Shown: positions 22,623 through 33,462 of the stretch, one piece after another
How positions within the stretch are numbered: the first letter of the stretch is position 1
Layout of the letters: every line of letters starts with the position of its first letter
Origin: Acanthaster planci
Taxonomy: Eukaryota > Echinodermata > Asteroidea > Valvatida > Acanthasteridae
Length of the DNA stretch: 52,954 bases
Assembly (NCBI RefSeq): GCF_001949145.1
Contig: NW_019091383.1
Location: forward strand, 1,882,486-1,935,439
Direction: 5' to 3'
Notes under the pieces: model-generated
Seen by the model: the letters and a program-made list of their open reading frames with translations, nothing else
What the model was told of the DNA's origin: nothing
The model's database searches: none
Translations under genes and position numbers: made by a program

Positions 22623-23741
22623 GTTTGTAGTGTACATGGGCAGCGGCTTCACAGTTTTCTTTGAGGAGTTTTGGCTTGCTTCAGACAGTGTGTTCTGAAA
22701 CTTTTGGGCATGACACTTTTCAAAATGCCCCCATCTGAACCAGAGCTGCTTTCCTGGGTTGAAATTTTAACCGAATGTCTCGCATGAAATTCTTCAATTT
22801 GCCACAAAAAATTATCATCAAAATCTTCTCCTTTTTGAATAATTTCCAAATAGCAGTGTCTCGTCAAGGAAAGAAATGCTGATGTGTGGTCTACACTTAG
22901 ACGATACCAGTCTGTCGTCCAGCGACCACATTCCTGCTCTGGAACCCTAACAGCCTGGACACTTCTGCAGCGAACTTTCCTCAATCCAAACTCTCTAGTT
23001 TGGGTTGAGGATGTAGAATGCAGCCTTAAATCCTGCAAATCCTCCATCTGTCTTCTTGTAAAATGGAAACAGCCCTAGTTTTCCCCAAATCCTCCACTGT
23101 TTCCGATTGTGTTCCTTGGAGGTGTGATGACTGCCTCAATCCTTCAAAATCCTCTAGCGATTCCTGCCATTAGGTTGAGGCAGTGCTGATGATATCCTGC
23201 TGCAGACAGGATGATTTTCTGTATAATCTGAACCTAAGTTTATGCACAATGTAGCTGAGCATAAACAACACAAGGCCCAGCCCAAGATCCTGACGAAATA
23301 CGTCCTTCAAGTCATTTCTTAAATTTTGCACGTTTGGTTTAATAGTTTGCTTGTAGAAGAGTTTTATGAGCTCTTTATTCTGTCCTTCAGTTCAAAATCT
23401 GGATAACGAACTTAAATTCAGATGAACATGTCAGGGCTTGACCACCGATACACATTCTGAATGATTCTTTGACAATTTAAAAGTCCAAATAGCTCCATAT
23501 TTTTGTCAGGATTGGTGACGGAATGTAGCAACTTCTAACACCTGAGGTTTAGTGTTTATTGCATAGACTCTCCTTGGTACTTGTTAAGGGCTGATGGTAG
23601 TGTATTTCAAATTATTGACATTTCACAAACTAAAACAGTTACATGTATCCTCGGAGGTTTAGGTGGAAATCGGAAGGCACAGACAAGGACAAAAAAGTTG
23701 CTCTGATGAATCTTGTAAATGTACAATTTTTTTCTCTGTAG

Positions 23742-23927
23742 ATTGAAGAGCAGCAACAACTCGTACAGAAACAGATGGCACCGTCCATGACAAAAGCTCC
23801 TCCAACCCAGCCACACCAGAAGCTCAATATCATAAGCAGCAAGCAGGCCGAGGCCCTCCGCAGTGGAGACGACTGGGGGAACTCAGGATGCCCCAACCCC
23901 ATCATTGCAAAGAGTGCTCCCAAGAAG
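23742..23927 (+). CDS. ADAD1: ADAD1-like exon: disordered N-terminus
   Basis: The acceptor TTTTTTCTCTGTAG is strong. Encodes [20 protein letters not shown] through [11 protein letters not shown] (62 codons), ending at AAGAAG|GTTAGC in phase 0. The strong acceptor implies at least one exon upstream, although M at 23775 could be the start if that exon is non-coding. Confidence 0.75.
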
Positions 23928-26900
23928 GTTAGCTGGCATGTGGCTTTTTTTCAGATTGCCTAATTTTCTCCTTTTTTTCCCGTCTCATATATTTCATTAC
24001 AAATAGACTAAACCGTACAACAGATTGTGGCCAAAGGGTTTTCTACTTTTGTGTTACCTCCCTGTTCTGCTTAATCATTTTAATGATTAAGCCTATTTGA
24101 GACTCGTATATCAGTCTACCAGAGTCGTGACAAACACAATTTTTTCCCAAGATTTGATTTGAGTACATTAGTTTGACATACAAAACATCAAAAGATCAAG
24201 AGCTGAGATTGTTTGGTATATAAAAAAATATCCCATTCTCAAAGACAGTAGACATCGCTACTTTGACTGTGTATTTGGTACAGAAACATGAGGAACCGCT
24301 GTTAAAATGGGCTGGCGTGTGTATATTATTCCCAGCTTTGACTAGTTGTGTTGAACGTGGCCGTACCGTTTGATGACTTGGGTCAAGTGGGTAGGCTCCG
24401 TCATGCCCTCGACCATCCTTGCCCTTGATTATCACCTAGACTGCCGGAGACAAACTGTTTGATGTCACAGTTTCAGTTTGTGAAAGAACTAAGAGAAGTC
24501 TTTTATGCATCGATTTATCGGAAGCACATTCATTTTCTTGCGTTTTGGCCACAGGTTGAGCCTGAGCTGATCGAACAGTTTATGATGGGTGAAAAGAACC
24601 CTGTGATGGCGCTGAACGAGTTTTGCCAGAAACAGCGGCTGACGGTCAAGTTCCAGGAGGACACAGCCACCAGTTGTGGGACTATGTTCAATCCCAAGTT
24701 TGCTTCCGTTGCTGTAGTGGACGGCGTTCGCCATAAACAGGGCAAGTTTACCTAGAAATCTCCTTCATCACATGAAGTCACACATTGCACCACTTGATCT
24801 GCAAATTTGGATCACAGTTGGTTGTTTAAAGAATAGCCCATTTGTGGGGCAGGAACCAGTCAAGTGAAACTACATTCAATAGGTACCGTTGAACAGAACG
24901 AATAATTCGATGAAATGTGATCAATTATTCACCAATCAGATGATGGAGATTTATGCAGGGTATTGTTTAAAAAGGAATATACCATTTTGCTTGTTCAATG
25001 TCCCAGGAGTTGGAAGGACCAAAAAAGAGGCCAAGACAGAGGCAGCCAGGATCGCATTGTCAACACTGTTGGGCCTGACCCCGGAGGATGTACAGGAACC
25101 AGAGATGGGCACGGCCGTCTACGATAACTTCGGACGGAAAGTGGTTCTCTTAGAAGACAAGCCCTCGAGTCAGAGCATGGCCCCACACCCTGACACGGAG
25201 AAGGGTTACAGCCGTGGCAGTCATTACCAGGCCAATTTCAATGCTGCCCCAACCGTCACGTCCGAGGATGCCTGGGATGTGCCCCAGCCGGGCAACTATG
25301 CCCAGTACCAGGTCAAGAAGATGGCACAGCAGGCCAAGGGGAATGCTCAAGGTGGGAGAAGAGGACAGATGCAACTTGAGCAGGGTCCTATAACTTATGC
25401 AGTAACATTGTGCATATTCTCAGTACAAATCTGTCAAGCCTGAAAAATGGTTTGATTGTGCAGCCTTGTTACAATTTGTCAGTGGAGTGTGGGCAGATTT
25501 ATGTGGCTTAAGGTTAATGAGACAGTCAGCATTACTATACTCTTCAAATTGTTTAGAGTTTTAACTTGTTGTCGTTACATGCATTCATAGGGAAACTTGC
25601 AGACCTGGATAGATTCGTTTGCCAATTCTGTGAAACACTGTGATTTATGATTTATTTTCAGACAGCCGTATCCTCTGTGAGTGATTCCTGTTCACCACTT
25701 CCCACGTTTATTGTGTTATTTGGGGCATCAGCCCTAGCTATATGGTGTTCCAGGTTTCACAGCTTCTGACTTGCACCCCCTAACAAAGTTGTTGACAATT
25801 GGAAAGAGCCACTTAACATACTGTAGGGCTGGATAGCTCAGTTGGTATAGCACCGGCATGATGTTCCGCAGGTCGCAGGTTCAGATCCCGCTCCAGTCAA
25901 CTTTTTTGTTCATCTTTATAGTCATTTGTAAGCACCGAGTCAGTTTCCCTATATAGTTTGTTTCATGATTGAGGTTCAACTGTATTTAGAATTAGACATT
26001 TTCTGGGAAATAATTGGACAACATTGAGACCAGAAATGCATTAGAAAGTAGGGTTGACTTTTCATTGCCTTGAGTTTGGGTGAGGTGATAATCCCTGTGT
26101 TTTGATGTCTCCTCAGGTGAGAAAAAGAAACAGCAAATGGCTCAACAGACAGCACAGCAAGGGCCCGGGCTCAGCTTTGGCAGAGGGGTCTTGAATCCTT
26201 CCATCATTAACAGCTGCTTCCCAGATCAAGCTGCAGGCTACCAGCTGCGGACAGCCGGTGTCCCGCGCACCCATCAGCAGTCGTCTGGGAGTTCAGCAGG
26301 GCATCCGCAGGTGCCAGCCGGTACCCGTGGCCCAACCGAGCAGACACAAGCTCATTTGCAAACAAGGAGACCGGCTGCAACTGCCCCTGCTTGGCAGAAT
26401 TGGCAGGCAAACACCACTTCAACTTCTGAACCCGGCTTTGCTGCATCTGGCGGCATTGGCCAACAGCAGCAGTTTGACTCTCAGACATCATCAGGGGATG
26501 ATCCATTCCCAAGACTATCCAGTGCCAACAGGTCCTCAGCAAAGCCAAGCCAGAGCAAGACCTCAATCCCTAAAGTAGTGAGCCAGTTCAAGCCGTTTCT
26601 CACTGAATCCATCTACGACCCACATGCCGAATTGAGCGCCAACCCCTTCCCCCAGTATGGAGTCCGCCAGACACAGCCTGCTGTGAAAGTTCTTGGCAAG
26701 CCACAATCAAACATCTCTCCAACAGCCTCTGTACCACCATCATCAACTTCATCAGGGGTCTACCACTCTATGAGTAAACCACCCGTCTTCCACCCGTCGC
26801 CAGGTTCCTATGCCACATACCAGCCTCCACCCCAGCCTCCCAAAGCTGAGATCCCACCCCATCCCCAGGCCCCTTCCCCAGCCCATCAGTCCCTCCCCGG

Positions 26901-29900
26901 GCCTGCCGACTCTTCTGCAGGTGTAACCGGCGTTCTGACTGTGGCTGACCTGATTGCTAAGACGGCGAAGAGCCTTCCTCGCATAGGGTCGCCCTTCCCA
27001 GGATGCAACAAGATGGAGGCTCGCAAGAGCTTGGCTGCCATACTGTTGCAAAAAAGTAAGCTAGTCAATTCAACGTCTTGAATTTAAAGCAAGGCAGTAC
27101 CCAAAAAATGTTTCAAAACACTTGTGAAAGAAGAAAGATGGTGCAAAGATTACAGATTACCGTATATTTCTCGATGGCTAGTTCCAAAGTACGATTAAAA
27201 GATGTCATCTGTTTTGTCCAAATACATGTAAAAAATATTCTTTATCTTTCAAAGTGAGGTGAAACCTGTTATATCATAGAAATAGTCAGGCACCCTCTCA
27301 TTTCAGAGTGTTCATTGAATAAAATTGGTTCGGGTAACATGATCTAAAATGGATACCCCATCATGATTAAAGCCCACTCACAAAAGATTGCATCACCAAG
27401 CATTCAAAATGCCTTCTTTTCTGTTGCCGACATGTACATTAGCCTGCAATGTATAATCCATTCTTCACTCTTTATTCTTGTTTAAAACGGAAGACTTTGA
27501 CTTGTGGTTGCCCTTTTTTTTATTGGGTGCTGCAAAATATTGGCCTCTCCATGACAACTGCTTGTTGTGCTTGGTTATGTACAATACTATGAATCTCTGT
27601 TCAACATCAAAATTTCCTCATTAAATATTGGTGATATTGAGGAAGATTCACCATTCTTTGACTAGGCAATAGGTCTCTTAATTCTTGGGCACCTCTTTAC
27701 AACCAACAGCCCGAAGATACTGCTACTTTCTGGTGTGGTGTTTTTTCACCCTCTTAACCCCTTCATGGCGGGACGCTTAAAACACGCCGTAAAAATTGAG
27801 ATCCTCAGCCCGCTTTTCAGCTATTATTCTCGGCCCACGCTCAAGCGAACACGGTGAAAGAAGGCAGACCCTGGCTCTTGTGTATATGGTAGTTGGTCTT
27901 TGTGTGTAGCCCAGAAATGAAAAGACCAAATTTGCATCATAATCACCAGCTTCACAATAGTTCCCACTTTGAAAAGAGGCAACGGGAATTTGGAAGCTTG
28001 AGTAGAGCCTGATGCCACCGAACAATTAGCCTTTTCACCGTGTAATTCAAAGTGTGCAGAGCACGCTGGGCCACAAACCGAGAATTTGTGGTTTGGCAGG
28101 TGGCCTTCGTGGCCGAGCGAGGCTTGAATTCTTGGAGTCGGCTTTCGGAAAGAAATTCCCGTTCGAGAAGGGGTTAATGAGTTCTGCAGAGGAAATGGTT
28201 CATCCACAAATATATTGTCTGACAATACTCACAATGTAACTAATTCACGGAATTGGTCCGAAATGTAATAATAATAATGTAGATTTACATAGCGCACTCG
28301 TCCAAAAAACTGATCAAGGGGCAATTCCATTATTATTACCCCTGCTCAATGGGCCCATGAAACATTCCAAACTCTTTCAGAGTAAATGTGGCTCATCCCA
28401 ATAGAATGATTCACCGACTGCCACAATTTGCTAGCCTTGAAACAAGTGTTGCATTATGGAAATTGAAAGTTGTCGTGATTTTTACTCGCACTGTATCTGT
28501 CATGTTGATGATGCCTCATTGATTGCTCATTGACAGGTCCATCAAAATGAAGGTCTTAGAATTTTTTTAACTACGTATGAAATAATTCAGGAATGCATGT
28601 GTACCCTAGACGCATATTGTGGTATCAATTTGCGTGTGAATCTCTGACATTCAAATAGAGAGAATTCAAGACCCCGCAGCTCCTGCAATCAAGCCATCCC
28701 AACATTTCTCCCCAGGCCCTGAGGCAAGGCATGAAATCATCAGTCTAGGCACAGGCACCGGTGCAATCACAGGGCGCAATGTCACGACTGATGGGCGGTC
28801 AATTCTTGACCTGAACGGCCTGACCATTGCTCGGCGGGGTTTTCAAAGGTATGGACGCGGCACTGGATCCTTGTAGTGGCCATGCGACGTTGAGGGTGCT
28901 GTTCAGGTAGCGAAGTCAGTTATGAAATTGCAAGCCTTTGCTCATTTTCTCTGTGAAATATTGTCCTAGATGGAAATGTCACGGCCCTCTACTCCAACAC
29001 CTTTGCTTTGTATGTATGCAGTTGCATTGAGTGTTTTCCATTTAGAAGAGAGCGTATCGATTTAATGTTGATTTGTTTACTGATTGTTTTTTTTCTTTGA
29101 AATGAAACCCCTTTCAATGACGCCATTCTAAGCATTTCTTATTTTGCCGGTCCGTCTTGCTATTTGACCCTAACTCAGCTGAGCCAACAAGATGTGGTAC
29201 GGTAGGTGTTAGGCCTGTATTTGTATTGGTAATTTGGATACCATGGTACCTGACACAGGTTTTAGAGGTGAATTCATCTTGTTGGATGTTGCTGAATTTG
29301 GCAATCGAAGCAGTAACAAGAAACTACCAATTACCTCACTACTTACGTTCAGGATCATCTTCCAAGGTTAGGAGAATGGAAATGTTGATTGCATGACAGA
29401 GCTAGTAGTTAACAGGTTACTTTATGAAACAGTCTTGAAGATGGAAATCTGTAACCTTCAGAACTTTTCAATATCTCGCCATGGTTGATTGCATTGCAGA
29501 TATCTCTATCGAGAGCTTAAGAACTTCTTTGAAGGGAGTCGACTGGCCAGTGTGTTCACCACTCAGCAAGGCAGCCCTCGTTTACTGCTGAAGGAAGGCG
29601 TTACTTTCCACCTCTACCTTAACTCCGCACCGTGCGGCGACGGAGCACGATTCGTCCGGGATTGTCCCCCAGTGATCACCGAGAATGACCTGTACCTCAT
29701 GCAGTGCGGCTCACATTACCCAACACAGCAGCCCGACACAGCCCAGGGCAAACTCACTGCTGTCGGTCAAGATGGTATGTCTGCCCAAACCTTGACATCA
29801 TGTGACTCGGTTCACTGTAGACACACACAGTTGAATGCATGTCTATAGTTCTTATAATTCTGTGGCTTTCCATGTCGCTGTCAAAATTTTGCCTACTAGT

Positions 29901-32900
29901 AAACTGTCTGGTAAACTATCTCTGGCCAAAAGCAGAAAAATAGTCTAGAGAGTGTTGGAAACTGCCCACATCTACTAAAACACCAAATACACGTACATGT
30001 TGTAATTACCACTGCTTAAATGAAACAAAAGTACGACCCTTTTTGAAAATAGTGGGGCAAGGGTATGTGTACATTTTGAGGTAAAGTCTGACACCAACTG
30101 AGGATGAAATTTTTCTGCAAACTTTGGCTGCCCACACAAATAATAGACAATGTGAGTGGGGTTCATTCGTCTGGGTCTGAAATGGGCTTACGGCCATGTC
30201 TGTTGTCGGCACTTGTCCCCATGTTTGCAACCAGTGGAAGCCTAGACCTAGCCCCAGTCTCAAGATTTGGAAGCAGCCTCGGTATCTCTGTTTAATGTGT
30301 CAATGTTTTCTAATCCTCAGTCATATTTCAAGTGTGACATAGATACTTTCTTTTTTGTTACAAGTGTTTGCACCCACCTGGGTACGCATTTGCATTTTTC
30401 AGGTGTGCCAGTCGCAGTGGAGCAGTTGGAGTTGGTTGAATCCATGGATGCATTGAAGAAAAAGGTAGAAACAATGAATTCAATCTGCCTGTTATTCTAC
30501 TGACTTCCTTGACAATTTGGGTTGTAACCCCCCCCCCCCCGGATGCTAAAGTGTAAATAACAAGTGCATTTTGGCAGCCTCGACTGAAAAGAAGTTCAGT
30601 TGCAGAATTCTTTGGCAGTTTTAACTGGGCAAGAATAGTGTGACTTCAGTACTCAACTCTAGAAAACAATTCACTAACGAGAACAAAATTAAGTTGTTCT
30701 TGGTAACAACCACCTTCACATTTCCCTGTGCGGTACTTAAATCCTGCCTGGGCATCTTTTGTGTCGTGACTTTCAGGGAGTATCAAGCCCCAACACTCTA
30801 CCATCCTTGGTCCAACAAAATCCATTTAATCTCGCTGGAAGATTTTGGAAGATCTGAGTGGAGTGGAATTAGTTGTTTTTTTCCTCACAGATGCAGTCTA
30901 TGTGAAAATGATGTGCCTTTGTGGAAGTGAAGTGATCAAAATACAGGAGAATGCAGTGCGTTGTACCCTTTTTTGTCATAGAACCCGTTCTGTGTGATGT
31001 CGACCAGCGATAAGCTCCTACTGTGGAACGTTCTTGGCCTACAAGGGGCACTTCTCAGCCAGTTCATGGAGCCAGTCTATTTGGAGACAATCACGTTAGG
31101 TAATACTTTGAGAACTATTCCCCTATAATTACCTCTCCCAAACCAGGAGTAAAAACATTGAAACTGTGAGAGCAGAGATCATCTTAGGAATTTTTATTGG
31201 AATGTTGAGAGTAATTGTGGTGATGATGAGTTTTGGTCGGCAATCGTGATAATTAGAGTGGCTCTTCGTAAAGCAGAAAATCTTGCTCAGCTGATTTTAA
31301 TGCCAAGCAGTAATGGGTGGAAAATCAGTCTCACTGAATATTCCTTGCATGGTCATTGGCTTAAGATCTACTTTTACTAAGCTTAATGTTTTTGTGCTTA
31401 GAACATCTCTGGGTGGAATCCACCCAACCAGCTGACTCACCTTAGTGCATATTCTGATCACAGGGAGCAATTACGATCACGGTCACCTCGCGCGAGCCGT
31501 GTGCTGCCGGGTGGACGATGACTTGACGGAATTGCTACCCATCGGCTACAGCGTCCACCATCCCTTGATCGGCCGCGTCTCCAAAACACCGCAGATTGAG
31601 GACGACGTGAAACTGGGAACGAGCCTGAATTGGTCGTTTGCTGACAGCCTGTACGAAGTGGCTGACATCACTCGGGGAAAATGCACAGAGAGGTGAGATG
31701 ATACCGTGTTTCTACACATTACACCCTTCAAAGGCCGCCGGAACCACCACCACAGAATGTTCATCAAAAACGACGGCGAAACTGTAAGAATAAAGACACA
31801 CTGGACACTGGTTTAGCCTGGCATGGCGGTCAGTGTGATGGCCATTGTTCCGCAATCTTCAAAGGTCTTGGATCAGAATGATCTTCGAACAAAGGCCTTC
31901 ACACCAATCTTCAGTTTTCCCCGTCGCCAGGGTGCGGCACATACATTCAGTGGCAGGTTTTTGATTCAATTACTGAATAATTTTAGTTCAATATCATTTA
32001 ACAAATTTAATAAAATGATTGATTTACAAATAATTATCAATTGCTGTCAGATTCATGAAGTAGTCCAATGTCCCCGCAAAATGTCTTTGGTTTTAAGGTC
32101 ACATTACAGTAATGTTGATTGTGCATCTAACTTGATATGTTTTTTCCCAGTAAAAACCACTGTAACAATGCCACCACTACAACAGAAACAGAAAGCTTGC
32201 TGAAGTTAATTGACAAGTTTGAAAGTTACCAAATTGTGTGAGGAAACACAGAACATTGTCTCATCCTTGACACTTTATTTTTTTTCAGCTCCCCATTTAA
32301 GAGTGGGGCATCAGGGGCCAGTCGATTATGCAAAGCAGCCTTCTTCAGCAGGTTCAAAAACGCATGCGGCATGGCGCAGCGCTATGACTTACAGCAAGGG
32401 GCCAACTATCAGGAGGCCAAGGTGAGATCAACAATCAACAACCATTCACCTTCACAAATTTTGTAATCTGTGTTTTCGATTATTTCTTAGTTGCACATTG
32501 TATCTTGTGATAATGTGTGTTGACCCCTTCGAACCGGGAGATGTCAACAGCCGTGGCTTTGTGTGAGGATTAGTGCATGCCACACGTATATGTACATTCT
32601 ATTCAGCATGCAGCTGCGGTTTCAATGTGGGCCTGCTGCTGGACAGGGCTTTGCATACTGGGCATGCCACAGCCCAGCAGTCACTGTCAAAAGAATCCCG
32701 GCGTTAAGGGGTTAATAAAAAATCTGTCTTTGTTTATTTTTGTTAATGTAATTGCAAAACACTTTGGGGTATCCTATTTTTGCTAAGCAAATATTTTCGA
32801 GGCTTAGTGGATTTTGAGTACTTGCCAGCCCTGTGAAGTCTGCCCTTGGCCTATAACACCAGCCCTGTTGCCAGCTTCTGCCATTTTGGAGGAGGGGGCT

Positions 32901-33179
32901 CACAGTGCCAGGGAGGGGGGGAACTTAACAAACATAACTTAGCAACTGGCCTGTATAATACTACAACATGACTGTACGGGAACTGGCTGCATCCGTAGCC
33001 ACAGTCTTGTGCGTAATTTCAAGCTGCAGCCGAATAATTTGGACACGGCTTTTGATTGTTGGCAGGCGATGAGTAAAGACTACCAGCAGGCCAAGAAAAC
33101 CCTGATACAGCACCTGAAACTCAAAGGCTATGGCTCATGGCTTCACCTCCCAGCTGACATTGGCAAATTCTCCAAGTGA
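23742..33179 (+). CDS. ADAD1: Adenosine deaminase domain-containing protein 1-like (TENR-like), catalytically degenerate
   Basis: Eleven exons in phase (23742-23927, 24555-24741, 25007-25351, 26117-27055, 28716-28848, 29500-29774, 30403-30464, 30982-31099, 31464-31692, 32289-32421, 33066-33179) give about 906 residues. In order: a short disordered N-terminus, one dsRNA-binding domain (~74-145, [12 protein letters not shown] ... [12 protein letters not shown]), a Gln/Pro/Ser-rich linker (~165-530) and an ADAR-type deaminase domain (~535-906). The ADAR His-Ala-Glu site is Asn-Gly-Leu (586-588). One zinc-site Cys survives (APCGDGA, C642), but the second is Thr (MSTSDK, T717). Editing activity is therefore not expected. 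In vertebrates ADAD1 is a testis nuclear RNA-binding protein needed for male fertility; a similar germline role here is inference. Closest features are MSTSDK...[28 protein letters not shown] and GYGSWL. Vertebrate ADAD1 is much shorter (~575 residues). The 5' end is unresolved. Confidence 0.88.
24555..24741 (+). CDS. ADAD1: ADAD1-like exon: first part of the dsRNA-binding domain
   Basis: Encodes [20 protein letters not shown] through VVDGVRHKQ plus a split Gly. [14 protein letters not shown] and [10 protein letters not shown] follow the alpha1-beta pattern of a dsRBD. The donor is GC (CAGG|GCAAGT), a textbook GC-AG site, needed to keep the reading frame into the next exon. Confidence 0.9.
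25007..25351 (+). CDS. ADAD1: ADAD1-like exon: end of dsRBD and linker
   Basis: Encodes [20 protein letters not shown] and then a polar linker to [10 protein letters not shown]. The KKEAK...AA helix is the RNA-contacting second dsRBD helix. Acceptor GTCCCAG, donor CAAG|GTGGGA, phase 1. Confidence 0.9.
25827..25905 (+). repeat. tRNA-derived SINE head (tRNA-Ile-like)
   Basis: 72 nt fold like a tRNA: a 7-bp acceptor stem GGCTGGA/TCCAGTC, a D-arm TAGCTCAGTTGGTATAGC (A box), a T-arm with GGTTCAGATCC (B box), then TTTTTT. The anticodon stem pairs at only three of five positions (loop ATGATGT, GAT at the anticodon position) and the T stem has one mismatch. It is therefore a SINE head or tRNA pseudogene rather than a working tRNA. 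It lies in an ADAD1-like intron. Confidence 0.65.
26117..27055 (+). CDS. ADAD1: ADAD1-like exon: 312-codon Gln/Pro/Ser-rich linker
   Basis: One 939-bp exon encodes a low-complexity segment rich in Gln, Pro, Ser and Thr (for example [32 protein letters not shown]). It ends in an ordered piece, [16 protein letters not shown] ... [12 protein letters not shown], which resembles the first helices of the ADAR deaminase domain. Acceptor CTCCTCAG, donor AAAA|GTAAGC, phase 1. Vertebrate ADAD1 has no comparable insert. Confidence 0.88.
27754..28177 (+). mobile_element. TIR element TTAACCCCTTC, copy 1
   Basis: 424 bp bounded by TTAACCCCTTC and GAAGGGGTTAA (11-bp perfect TIRs). The interior from about 27897 onward matches 40285-40558 in the same orientation (for example TTTGCATCATAATCACCAGC, GGTTTGGCAGGTGGCCTTCG). 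Sits in an ADAD1-like intron. Confidence 0.8.
28267..28340 (+). repeat. Dispersed repeat fragment (AATAATAAT...TTTACATAGCGC type)
   Basis: ATAATAATAATGTAGATTTACATAGCGCAC resembles the start of the repeat at 33463. Both begin with an AAT microsatellite. Confidence 0.5.
28716..28848 (+). CDS. ADAD1: ADAD1-like exon: degenerate active-site segment
   Basis: Encodes [20 protein letters not shown] through [13 protein letters not shown]. It aligns by position with the ADAR segment that carries the catalytic His-Ala-Glu, here Asn-Gly-Leu. Acceptor TCCCCAG, donor CAAAG|GTATGG, phase 2. Confidence 0.92.
29500..29774 (+). CDS. ADAD1: ADAD1-like exon: deaminase core with one retained Cys
   Basis: Encodes [20 protein letters not shown] through [29 protein letters not shown] matches the ADAR strand carrying the first zinc-binding Cys. 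Acceptor CATTGCAG, donor GATG|GTATGT, phase 1. Confidence 0.93.
30403..30464 (+). CDS. ADAD1: ADAD1-like short exon (62 bp)
   Basis: Encodes [20 protein letters not shown]. The acceptor TTTTTCAG and donor AAAAAG|GTAGAA keep phase between neighbours. It replaces the variable surface loop before the SDK motif. Confidence 0.85.
30982..31099 (+). CDS. ADAD1: ADAD1-like exon: MSTSDK / [11 protein letters not shown]
   Basis: Encodes [20 protein letters not shown] then [19 protein letters not shown]. ADARs have Cys-Ser-Asp-Lys here; the Cys is replaced by Thr, and the Arg three residues after the Lys is Leu. Acceptor GTCATAG, donor TTAG|GTAATA. Confidence 0.95.
31464..31692 (+). CDS. ADAD1: ADAD1-like exon: mid deaminase domain
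   Basis: Encodes [20 protein letters not shown] through [26 protein letters not shown] and NWSFAD correspond to conserved ADAR C-terminal elements. Acceptor ATCACAG, donor GAGAG|GTGAGA, phase 2. Confidence 0.94.
32289..32421 (+). CDS. ADAD1: ADAD1-like exon: [12 protein letters not shown] segment
   Basis: Encodes [20 protein letters not shown] then [24 protein letters not shown]. This is one of the best matches to vertebrate ADAD1 (SPFKSG...ASRLCKAA). Acceptor TTTTTTTTCAG, donor AAG|GTGAGA, phase 0. Confidence 0.95.
32520..32715. mobile_element. Small TIR element related by its ends to the TTAACCCCTT family
   Basis: 196 bp from TTGACCCCTTC to AAGGGGTTAA, in the last ADAD1-like intron. The interior differs from the 27.8 kb element. 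Confidence 0.55.
33066..33179 (+). CDS. ADAD1: ADAD1-like terminal exon
   Basis: Encodes [20 protein letters not shown] then [17 protein letters not shown] and TGA. The KGYGSW motif marks the ADAR/ADAD C-terminus. Acceptor TTGGCAG. Confidence 0.95.
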   Translation, partial: AMSKDYQQAKKTLIQHLKLKGYGSWLHLPADIGKFSK

Positions 33180-33462
33180 AAGGCTCATTACTGACTGCAA
33201 CCTCCATCCCATGCTGAACTATTTTCTTAACCTTTAATATATCTTGCGTTTTTATATGGAAAGACAGTATTCTTATAAGCCGATGCCAAAATGATAACAA
33301 ACAGCCAAGTTATTTTTGGTTTTTAAAGTAGTTGTGATCCGAGTCAAATATGCACGAGATAGACATAGATGTGATTATTGAGTGAACTTACAGGCGAAAA
33401 AGTTTTTGGCATGGCAACAAGTGTTGCTATTTCGAACAACAGTTACCCATGGATGTGCAGCT

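Noticed and set aside
24889-25006. Upstream part of the 184-codon ORF (starting [12 protein letters not shown]) as coding
   Set aside because: It precedes a clear acceptor at 25006 and has no dsRBD similarity; it is intron sequence that happens to be open.
25827-25898. Functional tRNA-Ile gene
   Set aside because: The anticodon stem has two of five pairs missing and the T stem has a mismatch, so a SINE head or pseudogene is more likely.
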